Shown here in pieces: positions 1-6,546 of a DNA stretch of 6,888 bases. Position 1 is the first letter of the stretch. Each line of letters begins with the position of its first letter. The notes under the pieces were generated by a model. The model worked only from the letters and a program-made list of their open reading frames with translations, was not told where the DNA came from and did not search any database. Source of the stretch: an uncultured Gemmatimonadota bacterium (GTDB lineage: Bacteria; Gemmatimonadota; Gemmatimonadetes; Gemmatimonadales; Gemmatimonadaceae); the NCBI GenBank assembly GCA_946479015.1, contig CAMLEQ010000212.1:1-6888 (forward strand). The letters are read 5' to 3'. The translations under genes were made by a program, and so were the position numbers.

Positions 1-21
1 GCGGGGTGGCGGCTGTGCGCG

Positions 22-47
22 GGGGCGCCGGCGTGGGCCGGCGCCCC
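22..47. terminator. GC-rich perfect hairpin downstream of the SusD-like gene (possible terminator)
   Basis: Positions 22-32 (GGGGCGCCGGC) and 37-47 (GCCGGCGCCCC) are perfect reverse complements, an 11-bp all-G/C stem with a 4-nt loop. It lies about 85 bp beyond the stop of the susD-like gene. No T-rich tract follows on either strand, so it is not a canonical intrinsic terminator. It could stop or stabilise the 3' end of the susCD transcript, or serve a convergent gene beyond the left edge. The stem is certain; the role is a guess. Confidence 0.35.
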
Positions 48-73
48 GCCGCGTTCCTGGGTCCGCCCTTCCC

Positions 74-92
74 AACCCCGGGGTCCGGGGTT
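74..92 (-). terminator. Hairpin just after the SusD-like gene (possible terminator)
   Basis: AACCCCGG (74-81) and CCGGGGTT (85-92) form a perfect 8-bp stem with a 3-nt loop, starting about 40 bp after the susD-like stop codon. Read on the minus strand, the stem ends in TT but is followed by GGGAAGGG rather than a U run. Being the first structure after the last gene of the group, it is the better of the two terminator candidates here. The 10-mer CCGGGGTTCT of its right arm recurs at 140-149, inside the last codons of susD. Confidence 0.35.
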
Positions 93-132
93 CTCTAGAT
101 CCCTCCGCCCCCTGGCCCCTGACCCCCAGCCT

Positions 133-1497
133 CTAATAACCGGGGTTCTGGGTCAGCCCCGCCGTCACGTCGATCTCGCGCTGCGGGATCGGGTACAGCG
201 TCTGGTTCTGCGAGATGCCGAGCACCGTGGTCGCGATGCCCGCGCGCACGAGGTCGGGCCAGCGGTCGCCCTCGAAAGCCAGCTCGAGGCGGCGCTGGTG
301 GATGATCTCGTTGATCACGTCGTCCTGCGTGGTGACGTCGACGCCGAGCACGAGGTCGGGGAGGTTGGCGCGCTCCCGGATGCGGTTCACCTCGGCCACC
401 GCTTCAGGGAGCTGGTTCAGGCGCGCCAGCGCCTCGGCACGGATGAGCACCACCTCGCCGAAGCGGATCACGTGCAGGTACTCCGTCCCCTGCACCGAGC
501 GGTACTTGTTGCCGAACTGGTGGCGCCCCGAGTGGTCGATGTTCCATAGCGCGCGAGCATCGCCGTCCGCGGGCGGGGCCCAGGTCGTCGGGCTCGCCGA
601 CGCATCGAACGCGGGGTCGTACTGGTGCATCAGCTCCTTCGTCGGCGCGACCTCCCAGCGATTGTCGTAGATGTAGTAGTACGAGAGGTTGTTGTACTGC
701 TGGGCGGTGAAGAGCACCCGGAAGATGTCCTCCGGGGTCGACTGCCCGGTGGTGGAGAACAGGTCGCCGTAGTTCGGCGCGAGCTCGTAGCTCATGTCCT
801 CCACCGCCCTCGCTTCCGCCTCGGCGCCGGCGTAGTCGCCCTTGTAGAACAGCACGCGGGCGCGCAGGGCGTGGACCGCGCCCACCGTGGCGCGCGTGGT
901 CGGCTCCGTCGCGGTGATGCCGGCGGCGGCCGAGTCGAGGTCCTTCAGGATCTGCGCGTACACCTCGTCCGACGTGGCGCGCGTGATGCTCCCCGCGTCG
1001 CTCACCGACGTGGCTGGCACGAGCCGCAGCGGCACACCCCCCCAGAGCTTCACGAGGTTGTGGTAGTCGAGCGCGCGCAGGAAATACGCCTCGCCGAGGA
1101 TCTCCGACTTCTCCGTGGCATCGATGGACTCGATGCCAGGCACCTTGGCGATGATCTCGTTGACCCGGTTGATGTCGTCGTAGATCGCGATCCAGATGTC
1201 GGCGACGGTCTCGTTGTCGGCGCGGAGTTGGTTGGCGTCCGCCTCGGCGAGCGAGGTGTAGCTGCCGGTGTGCTCGGTGTTGTCGGACGAGAGGTCTCCC
1301 ATCACCGGGAAGTCCTCCCCGTAGTACGAGAGGTCCTGCAGCCCGGCGTAGGCGCCGGTGAGCGCGGCCTCGGCGCTCTTGGCATCGGTGATGGCGGTCG
1401 CTTCCGGGATCGATCCCTTCGGCGTCACGTCGAGCGGATTGCCGCAGCCGATGAGCGCCCCGAGCGCCAGCGCGGAAATCAAGCGGTTTGGTGTCAT
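133..1497 (-). CDS. SusD/RagB-family outer-membrane nutrient-binding lipoprotein
   Basis: A 454-residue SusD/RagB-like lipoprotein. The family sits on the cell surface as a lid over a SusC-type receptor and captures oligomeric nutrients. A short hydrophobic signal (residues 5-17) ends in the lipobox LIGC with Cys18 as lipidation site. LDVTP follows, then an N-terminal helical segment ending AALTGAYAGLQ, typical of the family. The C-terminal part has the family pattern: a helix near 335-355 (RFGEVVLIRAEALARL), RRLELAFEGDRWPDL at 402-416 and YPIPQREI at 435-442. Length is at the short end of the usual 450-600. The ATG at 1497 was chosen because the signal peptide begins there and GAGG lies 12 nt upstream; an in-frame ATG at 1509 would abut that GAGG with no spacer. 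The gene starts 47 bp after the SusC-like gene and is surely co-transcribed with it. The ligand cannot be read from sequence. Confidence 0.95.
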   Translation of the reverse strand: MTPNRLISALALGALIGCGNPLDVTPKGSIPEATAITDAKSAEAALTGAYAGLQDLSYYGEDFPVMGDLSSDNTEHTGSYTSLAEADANQLRADNETVADIWIAIYDDINRVNEIIAKVPGIESIDATEKSEILGEAYFLRALDYHNLVKLWGGVPLRLVPATSVSDAGSITRATSDEVYAQILKDLDSAAAGITATEPTTRATVGAVHALRARVLFYKGDYAGAEAEARAVEDMSYELAPNYGDLFSTTGQSTPEDIFRVLFTAQQYNNLSYYYIYDNRWEVAPTKELMHQYDPAFDASASPTTWAPPADGDARALWNIDHSGRHQFGNKYRSVQGTEYLHVIRFGEVVLIRAEALARLNQLPEAVAEVNRIRERANLPDLVLGVDVTTQDDVINEIIHQRRLELAFEGDRWPDLVRAGIATTVLGISQNQTLYPIPQREIDVTAGLTQNPGY

Positions 1498-1544
1498 TTG
1501 ATGGATCATCCTCGAGATCGAGTCGGTGTCGTTCGGGAGCCGGT

Positions 1545-4500
1545 TCACCAGTCGGTGGACACGCCGATGCTGAACGAGCGCGCGCGAGGATAGGCGTAGT
1601 AGTCCGTGCCGAGCGCGATGTTCGCGGTGGATCCGTTGCTGTTCACGTCGGGGTCGTAGCCCGAGTACTTCGTGAACGTGTGCAGGTTGTGCCCCGAGAC
1701 GTACAGCCGGGTGTTCTGGAGGTGGCCGAACGATGCCAGGCTCGCCGGAAGCTCCCAGCTCAGCGTGACCTCCTGGATGCGAACGTACGAGCCATTCTCG
1801 ATGAAGCGGTCGGAGATCTCCGTTCCGCCCGAGTTGCCGTCGAAGCTGGCGCGCGGCTCGTTGGTGATGTCGCCCGGCTTCTGCCAGCGCGAGAGCGCGT
1901 CGGTGAACTTGTTGTCGTAGTGGTAGCCGCCGTCGTCCGCGAAGATGCGCATCAGGTTGAACACCTTCGCGCCATGGCTGAACTCGAGGAAGCCGCGCAG
2001 CGAGAAGCCCTTCCAGCTCACCGTGTTGCCGAGCCCACCCCACCATTTGGGCTGCGGGTTCCCGGCGAAAACGCGGTCCTCGGAGGTGATCTCCCCGTCG
2101 CCGTTCACGTCCTGGTACACGGCGTCACCGGTCTGGGGATCGACGCCGGTGAAGTGCAGCACGTAGAACTCGCCGATCGGCTGCCCCACCGCGGCGCGGC
2201 TGATGTCGCGGAAGTTCGAGGCGTCGCCGAGCGGCTGGTTCTCGAAGAGCTTCGTGACCTCGTTGTGGTTGAACGAGATGTTGAAGTCCGTGCGCCACGA
2301 CAGGCCGTCCTTCGTCGCCGGGTCGAGGTTCACGGTGTTGATCCCGAGCTCCACCCCACGATTGAGCACGTTGCCGACGTTGTCGTAGTACGACGAGAAA
2401 CCGCTGGACGCGGCGATCGGCCGGAGCACGAGCAGATTCGAGGTCGCCTTGTGATAGTAGTCGGCGATGACGCTCACGCGGCCGCCGAACGGCGACCAGT
2501 CGAGCCCCGCGTCCCACTCCTTCGTGGACTCCCACTTCAGGTCCGGATTCGAGAACTGCTCGGGGATGATTCCCGGGTCGTTGCCGTAGTTGCCACTCGT
2601 GTACAGTCCCTGGTACGCGTAGTTCGGAATCCCCTGGTTTCCCGTGACGCCGAAGCTGCCGCGCAGCTTGAGCGTGCCGAAGTGGTCGGCGAAGTCGCCC
2701 ATGAACGGCTCTTCGCTGATCACCCATCCCGCCGAGAGGGCGGGGAAGACGGCCCATCGGTTGTTCGGTCCGAAGCGGGAGGAGCCATCGGCGCGCAGGC
2801 TGCCGGAGAGCAGGTACTTGTTCTGCCACGACCAGTTGGCGCGGCCGAAGAACGAGGCGAGGTTGTGCTCGTCCGGCAAGCCGTCGTATGAGGTGATGAC
2901 GGTGGCGTTGCGCACGTAGTGGAGCTGATCGCTGCTGAATCCCTCGCCGCGGACGAAGTTCAGCTCGCTCCTGTCGTACTCCATGCTGCCACCCGCCACC
3001 ACGTCGTAGCTGCTCGCGTTCTCGTCGTGCTTGGCGTAGGTGAGGAAGCTCTCCAGAAGGTAGCGGTTCCCGGTGCTGTAGCCGCTCTTGGCGACGCCGT
3101 TCGCGCTCTGCGCGTAGGTACGGTCGACGAGCGGCGAGTCCCACTCGTCCTCGTGCAGGTTCAGCACGTCGGCGCCAGCACGTCCGGTGAGGGAGAGGGC
3201 GTGGGTGAAGTTGTACTTCCCTTCCACGCTCCCCATGAACCGCTCGGTGATGCTGGGAATCTCGTTGAACGTGGCGATCGCCACGGGATTGGCGTAGTTC
3301 AGACCTTCGTCGCGCCCGGTGAAGGAGCCGTCCGCTCGGACGATCGGGAGCGTGGGCTCCTCGCCGATCGCGTTGGTCACGACGCCGGTGAGGCTGTTGT
3401 CGCCGGGGATCCGGTGGTTGTCTTCCCGGGAGAACGACAGCGACGACTTCACCGAGAATCGGTCGCTCGCCGCGAAGTCGAGATTGGCGCGTCCAGAGGC
3501 GCGCTTGTACGACGAGCCGATCACGATCCCGTTCTGGTCGAACAGCGAGCCGCCGAGGAGGTAGCTCAGCCGGTCGGTGCCCCCGCTCATGGAGAGGTGC
3601 ACGTTCGAGATGGGCGCGGTCCGGAAGACAGCGTCCTGCCAGTCGTAGCTCACCTGGTCATCCCTGCCGGCCAGGAACCCGTAATCGGCGGGGTCGTAGC
3701 CGTCGTTCACCGCGCCCTCGGCCATGTACTCCACGTACTGCTTGGCGTTCATCATGCTGAGGCGCCGCGCCGGATCCTGCCATCCAGTCGACGCGTCGAT
3801 GGAGAAGCGGGTGCGCCCCGATGCGCCGCGCTTCGTGGTGATCATCACCACGCCGTTCGACGCCCGCGAGCCGTAGATCGCGGCCGACGCCGCGTCCTTG
3901 AGCACGGTGATGGACTCGATCTCGTCCGGGTCGAGTCCCGTGACGCCGGTGAGTCCCTGGCCGTTCGGCCCGAGCTGCGAGAAATCCTCGCTCTGCATCG
4001 GCACGCCGTCGATCACGTACAACGGCTGGTTCGACGCGGAGACGGACGCGGCGCCGCGCACGCGGACGGTGATCCCGTTCCCCGGATCGCCGGAGTTCTG
4101 CGTCACCTGCACGCCCGGCGCTTTCCCCTGCAGCGCGGCATCCACGCCGGCCACGGGCTGGTTCGCAATGTCCTTGCTGGAGACCGTGGTCACCGCACCC
4201 GTCACCTGCGAGCGGTCCTGAGTGCCGTAGCCCACCACGACCACCTGCGAGAGCGTCGCCGCCACGGCGTGAAGGGCGAAGTCCACGGTGACGGTGTCGC
4301 CGGCGGCGACGGTGACGCGGTGCTCGCCGGGCGCGAAGCCGATGCGCTGCGCGCGCACGGTCACGGCGCCGGGGGGCACGAGGCGGATCGTGTACGCGCC
4401 CTGATTGTCGGTCAGCGCGCCGCGGCTGGTGCCGGGCACGCCCACCTGCGCGCCGCTGATCGGCTGACCGGACACCGAGTCGGTGACGGTCCCGCGAATG

Positions 4501-4598
4501 ACGGCGGTGCCCTGTGCCGCGCCCGACGCGGGTAGCCCGACCAGGGCTGCCAGGCCGAGCGCGAGGGCGATTGCCCCACTGCGACAGGCCAGTTTCAT
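1545..4598 (-). CDS. SusC/RagA-family TonB-dependent outer-membrane receptor
   Basis: A 1017-residue TonB-linked beta-barrel importer of the SusC/RagA family, which takes up oligosaccharides or oligopeptides using proton-motive force passed on by TonB-ExbBD. The signal peptide covers about residues 1-29 (cleavage near SGAAQ). A carboxypeptidase-regulatory-like beta-sandwich follows (about 31-112, with GTVTD and GAYTIRL). The junction VVVVGYGTQ (119-127) is the characteristic SusC segment, possibly overlapping the TonB box. The plug (about 130-258) includes LQGKAPGVQV, YVIDGVP (194-200), LKDAASAAIYG (233-243) and SNGVVMITTKRG. The barrel runs to the C-terminus, ending YPRARSFSIGVSTDW with a terminal aromatic residue as in outer-membrane barrels. 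No STN signalling domain precedes it, so sigma/anti-sigma control is unlikely. The ATG at 4598 has GGGGAGGT six nt upstream; in-frame codons up to 4661 lie before the signal peptide. Substrate unknown; the adjacent S51 peptidase hints at a peptide polymer. Confidence 0.96.
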   Translation of the reverse strand: MKLACRSGAIALALGLAALVGLPASGAAQGTAVIRGTVTDSVSGQPISGAQVGVPGTSRGALTDNQGAYTIRLVPPGAVTVRAQRIGFAPGEHRVTVAAGDTVTVDFALHAVAATLSQVVVVGYGTQDRSQVTGAVTTVSSKDIANQPVAGVDAALQGKAPGVQVTQNSGDPGNGITVRVRGAASVSASNQPLYVIDGVPMQSEDFSQLGPNGQGLTGVTGLDPDEIESITVLKDAASAAIYGSRASNGVVMITTKRGASGRTRFSIDASTGWQDPARRLSMMNAKQYVEYMAEGAVNDGYDPADYGFLAGRDDQVSYDWQDAVFRTAPISNVHLSMSGGTDRLSYLLGGSLFDQNGIVIGSSYKRASGRANLDFAASDRFSVKSSLSFSREDNHRIPGDNSLTGVVTNAIGEEPTLPIVRADGSFTGRDEGLNYANPVAIATFNEIPSITERFMGSVEGKYNFTHALSLTGRAGADVLNLHEDEWDSPLVDRTYAQSANGVAKSGYSTGNRYLLESFLTYAKHDENASSYDVVAGGSMEYDRSELNFVRGEGFSSDQLHYVRNATVITSYDGLPDEHNLASFFGRANWSWQNKYLLSGSLRADGSSRFGPNNRWAVFPALSAGWVISEEPFMGDFADHFGTLKLRGSFGVTGNQGIPNYAYQGLYTSGNYGNDPGIIPEQFSNPDLKWESTKEWDAGLDWSPFGGRVSVIADYYHKATSNLLVLRPIAASSGFSSYYDNVGNVLNRGVELGINTVNLDPATKDGLSWRTDFNISFNHNEVTKLFENQPLGDASNFRDISRAAVGQPIGEFYVLHFTGVDPQTGDAVYQDVNGDGEITSEDRVFAGNPQPKWWGGLGNTVSWKGFSLRGFLEFSHGAKVFNLMRIFADDGGYHYDNKFTDALSRWQKPGDITNEPRASFDGNSGGTEISDRFIENGSYVRIQEVTLSWELPASLASFGHLQNTRLYVSGHNLHTFTKYSGYDPDVNSNGSTANIALGTDYYAYPRARSFSIGVSTDW

Positions 4599-4604
4599 CG
4601 ATGT

Positions 4605-4612
4605 ACCTCCCC
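4605..4612 (-). promoter_or_regulatory. Strong Shine-Dalgarno sequence of the SusC-like gene
   Basis: Read on the minus strand this is GGGGAGGT, six nt before the ATG at 4598. It fixes the start of the receptor at the signal peptide rather than at upstream in-frame codons. Confidence 0.8.
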
Positions 4613-4629
4613 TGACAGGTGACGAGATG

Positions 4630-4658
4630 GAACCTTGGTTCGGTGGCACGGTGCCACC
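4630..4658. promoter_or_regulatory. Two adjacent perfect dyads upstream of the SusC-like gene (candidate operator or leader hairpins)
   Basis: GAACCTTGGTTC (4630-4641) has 5-bp arms around TT. It is directly followed by GGTGGCACGGTGCCACC (4642-4658), with perfect 8-bp arms around one central base. Together they fill 29 of the 88 bp between the S51 peptidase gene and the receptor gene, ending about 18 bp before the receptor's ribosome-binding site. No U-rich run follows, so a classical terminator is unlikely. The short central gap of the larger dyad suits a dimeric repressor site or a tight RNA hairpin that trims the transcript between peptidase and receptor. The IclR protein encoded upstream is a natural candidate binder, but that is inference. 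No clear -35/-10 pair is visible in this gap. Confidence 0.5.
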
Positions 4659-4686
4659 CATGAAGCGCGAGCGATGCTGCGAGGGA

Positions 4687-5610
4687 TCAGTCGTGCGGAA
4701 GCGAGGCGTTGCCGGTCCGCGGATCGAACGTGCTCCCCGCGGGGAGCAGGTACAGCCGAACGCCGGTGGCGCCGAGCCGCGGCGCGCCGGCGGGGGTGAT
4801 GCGCGCCGCGCGCGCGTCGTACACGATGGCGGCGCTGCGCCCGAGGATGGTCCAGGCGCCGGAGGGATCCACGCGCACCGCGGTCCCCTCGTCGATGCCG
4901 ACGCCGATGAGCGACGGGCGCTCGAGCACGGCGGCCAGCAGCCGGTTGGCGCGCTCGCGGCGGATGAAGTGCATGTCCACGATCGCGCCGTGCAGGAAGC
5001 CGAACCCGGGCTCGATGTCGATGGCGCCCCGCGTGATGTTGGGGTACTCGTCGCCGTAGTAGCCGACGCTGTCCGCCTCGGGGCGGCGCTGGTTGCCGGT
5101 GACCATGGAGTCGCTCATGATCGCGGCGCCGGCGGAGGTGCCGCCGATCACGGCGCCGGCGAGGTAGCGCGCCTGGATGGCGCGCAGCGTGGGAGTGCCG
5201 AGCAGCACGGCGGTGAGCCGCGACTGGTCGCCGCCGTTGAACCAGACGCCGGTGGCGGAATCGAGCAGGTGCGCCACGGAATCGGTCTGCGCCTGGTCGC
5301 GCGTGACGTTCACCACGAACGCCTCGGCGCCGAGCTTGCGGAAGTCGTCGGCCTTCTCGCGCCCGCCGGATTCCGCCTCCTCGCTCGCCATCGGCACCAC
5401 GGCGATGCGCGCGCGCCCCGCGCCGCCGGCGAGATCCACGAACTGCTTCACCAGCTCCGGCGGCTGCGACCCGCCGCCGACGATGAACAGGGTGCCGCGC
5501 GGGCGCTCCGGCGCGGCCGGGCCGCTCTGCGCGGCGGTGCCGGTGCAGGCGGTGAGGAGCGTGGCGATGAGGAAGAGAGAGCAGGGACGGGTGGGGCGGG
5601 ACAGGTGCAC
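4687..5610 (-). CDS. Cyanophycinase-type peptidase S51, lipid-anchored
   Basis: A 307-residue S51 serine peptidase resembling cyanophycinase, which releases beta-Asp-Arg dipeptides from cyanophycin. The N-terminus is a lipoprotein signal with lipobox LTAC (Cys22), so the enzyme should be envelope-attached, unlike the cytoplasmic CphB of cyanobacteria. A short linker precedes GTLFIVGGGS (39-48). WFNGGDQ (123-129) matches the family GG-x-Q substrate element. The nucleophile elbow GGTSAGAAI gives Ser159; DMHF gives His214 and GIDEGTA gives Glu241, matching the Ser-His-Glu set I recall for CphB (132/174/201). His-Glu spacing is identical (27), while Ser-His is 13 residues longer. The Arg-rich helix RRERANRLL (217-225) parallels the CphB substrate-arginine region. 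The start is GTG at 5610, with GGAG nine nt upstream inside the end of iclR. Other S51 substrates, such as isoaspartyl or beta-aspartyl peptides, remain possible. Family assignment is firm; substrate is not. Confidence 0.9.
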   Translation of the reverse strand: MHLSRPTRPCSLFLIATLLTACTGTAAQSGPAAPERPRGTLFIVGGGSQPPELVKQFVDLAGGAGRARIAVVPMASEEAESGGREKADDFRKLGAEAFVVNVTRDQAQTDSVAHLLDSATGVWFNGGDQSRLTAVLLGTPTLRAIQARYLAGAVIGGTSAGAAIMSDSMVTGNQRRPEADSVGYYGDEYPNITRGAIDIEPGFGFLHGAIVDMHFIRRERANRLLAAVLERPSLIGVGIDEGTAVRVDPSGAWTILGRSAAIVYDARAARITPAGAPRLGATGVRLYLLPAGSTFDPRTGNASLPHD

Positions 5611-5616
5611 GATGGG

Positions 5617-6324
5617 TCACTCCGTGGAGGAAGCGCCGGCGACACGCGTGCGCGCGCGCGCCGAACGAGATCGAGACACGCTGGGAGGGTGCGGCGCGGC
5701 GGGCGCGCCGAGGCGGCGCGAGATCCGGTCGGCCGACCGCCGCACGAGCGCGGCGACGCGCGGGATGCGCTCCGGTCCGAGCCGGGTGCTGGGGCCGCCG
5801 GCGCTGATCGCGGCCACCACCCGTCTCTCGTGATTGCGCACCGGCGCGCCGATGGCCACGAAGTCGCGCTCCACCTCGCCGATGGCGGTGGCCCACCCGC
5901 GGCGGTGCACGATGGCCAGCTCGCGCGCGAGGCGCTCGGCGCTGGCGATGCTCCGCGGCGTGAGCCGCGCGAGGCGGCCGAGCGGCGGCAGCCCGGGCCC
6001 CTCGTAGCGCGCGGCGGCGAGCGCCGCGAGCTCTCCGCGCGCGGCATCGCGCAGGTCGATGGAGCGGAGCGCGTGCGCGGCGAGCGCGAGGAGGTCGGGC
6101 CCGAGCCGGTAAGCGCCCTCCTCGTCGCGGGCCACGAGCCCGCCGCGCTCGAGGGCACCGAGGAGCCGGAAGGTGGTGGTCTTGTTCAGCGCGAGCGACT
6201 GCGCCAGCTCGGAGAGCGGCCACGCGTCACGCCCGCCGAACGCCCTGAGGATGGCGACGGCGCGATCGACGGCCTGGGCACCAGTAATGGTGCGTGCGGG
6301 CGAATCGATGGAACGGCGTTTCAT
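5617..6324 (-). CDS. IclR-family transcriptional regulator with a shortened effector domain
   Basis: A 235-residue IclR-type regulator. The winged helix-turn-helix spans about residues 14-75: GAQAVDRAVAILRAF, then LSELAQSLALNKTTTFRLLGALE (recognition helix), then the wing ending GAYRLGP. The linker helix (76-104) leads into the C-terminal effector domain. From LARLTPRSI through RRGWA, VAIGAPVRN and VVAAISAGGP to RISRRLG (about 115-206) this domain is canonical. However, the stretch normally lying between the linker helix and that point (the beta-strands after LAxxTGE, ending in the G-K-A-L-L-A segment) is absent, about 50 residues. A 29-residue basic Ser/Arg/Pro-rich tail ends the protein. 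The ATG at 6324 has GGAGG 12 nt upstream; a TTG at 6363 is in frame but lacks a ribosome-binding site. The stop is 6 nt before the S51 gene, so the two are translationally linked. Probably controls itself and the downstream uptake genes; ligand unknown and ligand sensing may be altered. Confidence 0.9.
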   Translation of the reverse strand: MKRRSIDSPARTITGAQAVDRAVAILRAFGGRDAWPLSELAQSLALNKTTTFRLLGALERGGLVARDEEGAYRLGPDLLALAAHALRSIDLRDAARGELAALAAARYEGPGLPPLGRLARLTPRSIASAERLARELAIVHRRGWATAIGEVERDFVAIGAPVRNHERRVVAAISAGGPSTRLGPERIPRVAALVRRSADRISRRLGAPAAPHPPSVSRSRSARARTRVAGASSTE

Positions 6325-6357
6325 GTCGTGCGCTATCCTCCGACGCGTCAGCTCGGC

Positions 6358-6394
6358 TGTCAAGAATTCTTAACGTTAGAGTTACGCGAATTCG
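6358..6394 (-). promoter_or_regulatory. AT-rich palindromic patch and -35-like box upstream of the IclR gene
   Basis: This is the only AT-rich patch in the region and ends 34 bp before the IclR ATG. It contains three short perfect palindromes: AAGAATTCTT (6362-6371), TAACGTTA (6371-6378) and CGAATTCG (6387-6394). On the minus strand, TTGACA at 6363-6358 is a perfect -35 hexamer. The region 17-18 nt further on (GAGGATA) is a poor -10 and overlaps the ribosome-binding site. A promoter is likely here but its -10 is uncertain. The palindromes resemble the dyad operators IclR proteins use for autoregulation. Confidence 0.45.
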
Positions 6395-6546
6395 GGGAGG
6401 AGCGTTGGGGTGGGTGGGGGCGAGGGGCGAGAATGCCTGACGTGAAGGGAGGCCGGTCGCGTGAGGCGCGGGGGCCATCTCTTTGAGACAGCCACTGTCG
6501 CGGGTGCCCCTACGTGGGGAGGGGAGCGACACACGTTTCAAGGGGA

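Noticed and set aside
1498..2046. N-terminal extension of the SusD-like frame
   Set aside because: It overlaps the end of the SusC-like gene in another phase. The lipoprotein signal starting at 1497 marks the true N-terminus.
1488..4535. Long plus-strand open frames opposite the SusC-like gene
   Set aside because: They translate to Val/Arg/His-rich sequence without motifs and lie wholly antisense to a receptor with signal peptide, plug and barrel end.
4687..5610. S51 protein as the dipeptidase PepE
   Set aside because: PepE has GWSAGA and is shorter and cytoplasmic. Here the elbow is GGTSAGA and the DMHF and GIDEGTA motifs are those of cyanophycinases.
4595..6223. Minus-strand open frame in another phase across S51 and IclR
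   Set aside because: It is a frame-shifted shadow, extremely Arg/Ala-rich; the phases carrying lipobox, GTSAGA and HTH are the real ones.
6358..6363. TTG at 6363 as the IclR start, adding 13 residues
   Set aside because: No ribosome-binding site precedes it and it coincides with the TTGACA box. The ATG at 6324 has GGAGG upstream and fits the usual short lead-in to the helix-turn-helix.
4483..6486. Long plus-strand open frame spanning the S51 and IclR genes
   Set aside because: It is antisense to two genes with clear domains and catalytic motifs. Its Arg/Ala/Gly-rich translation has no recognisable fold and arises from GC-rich third positions.
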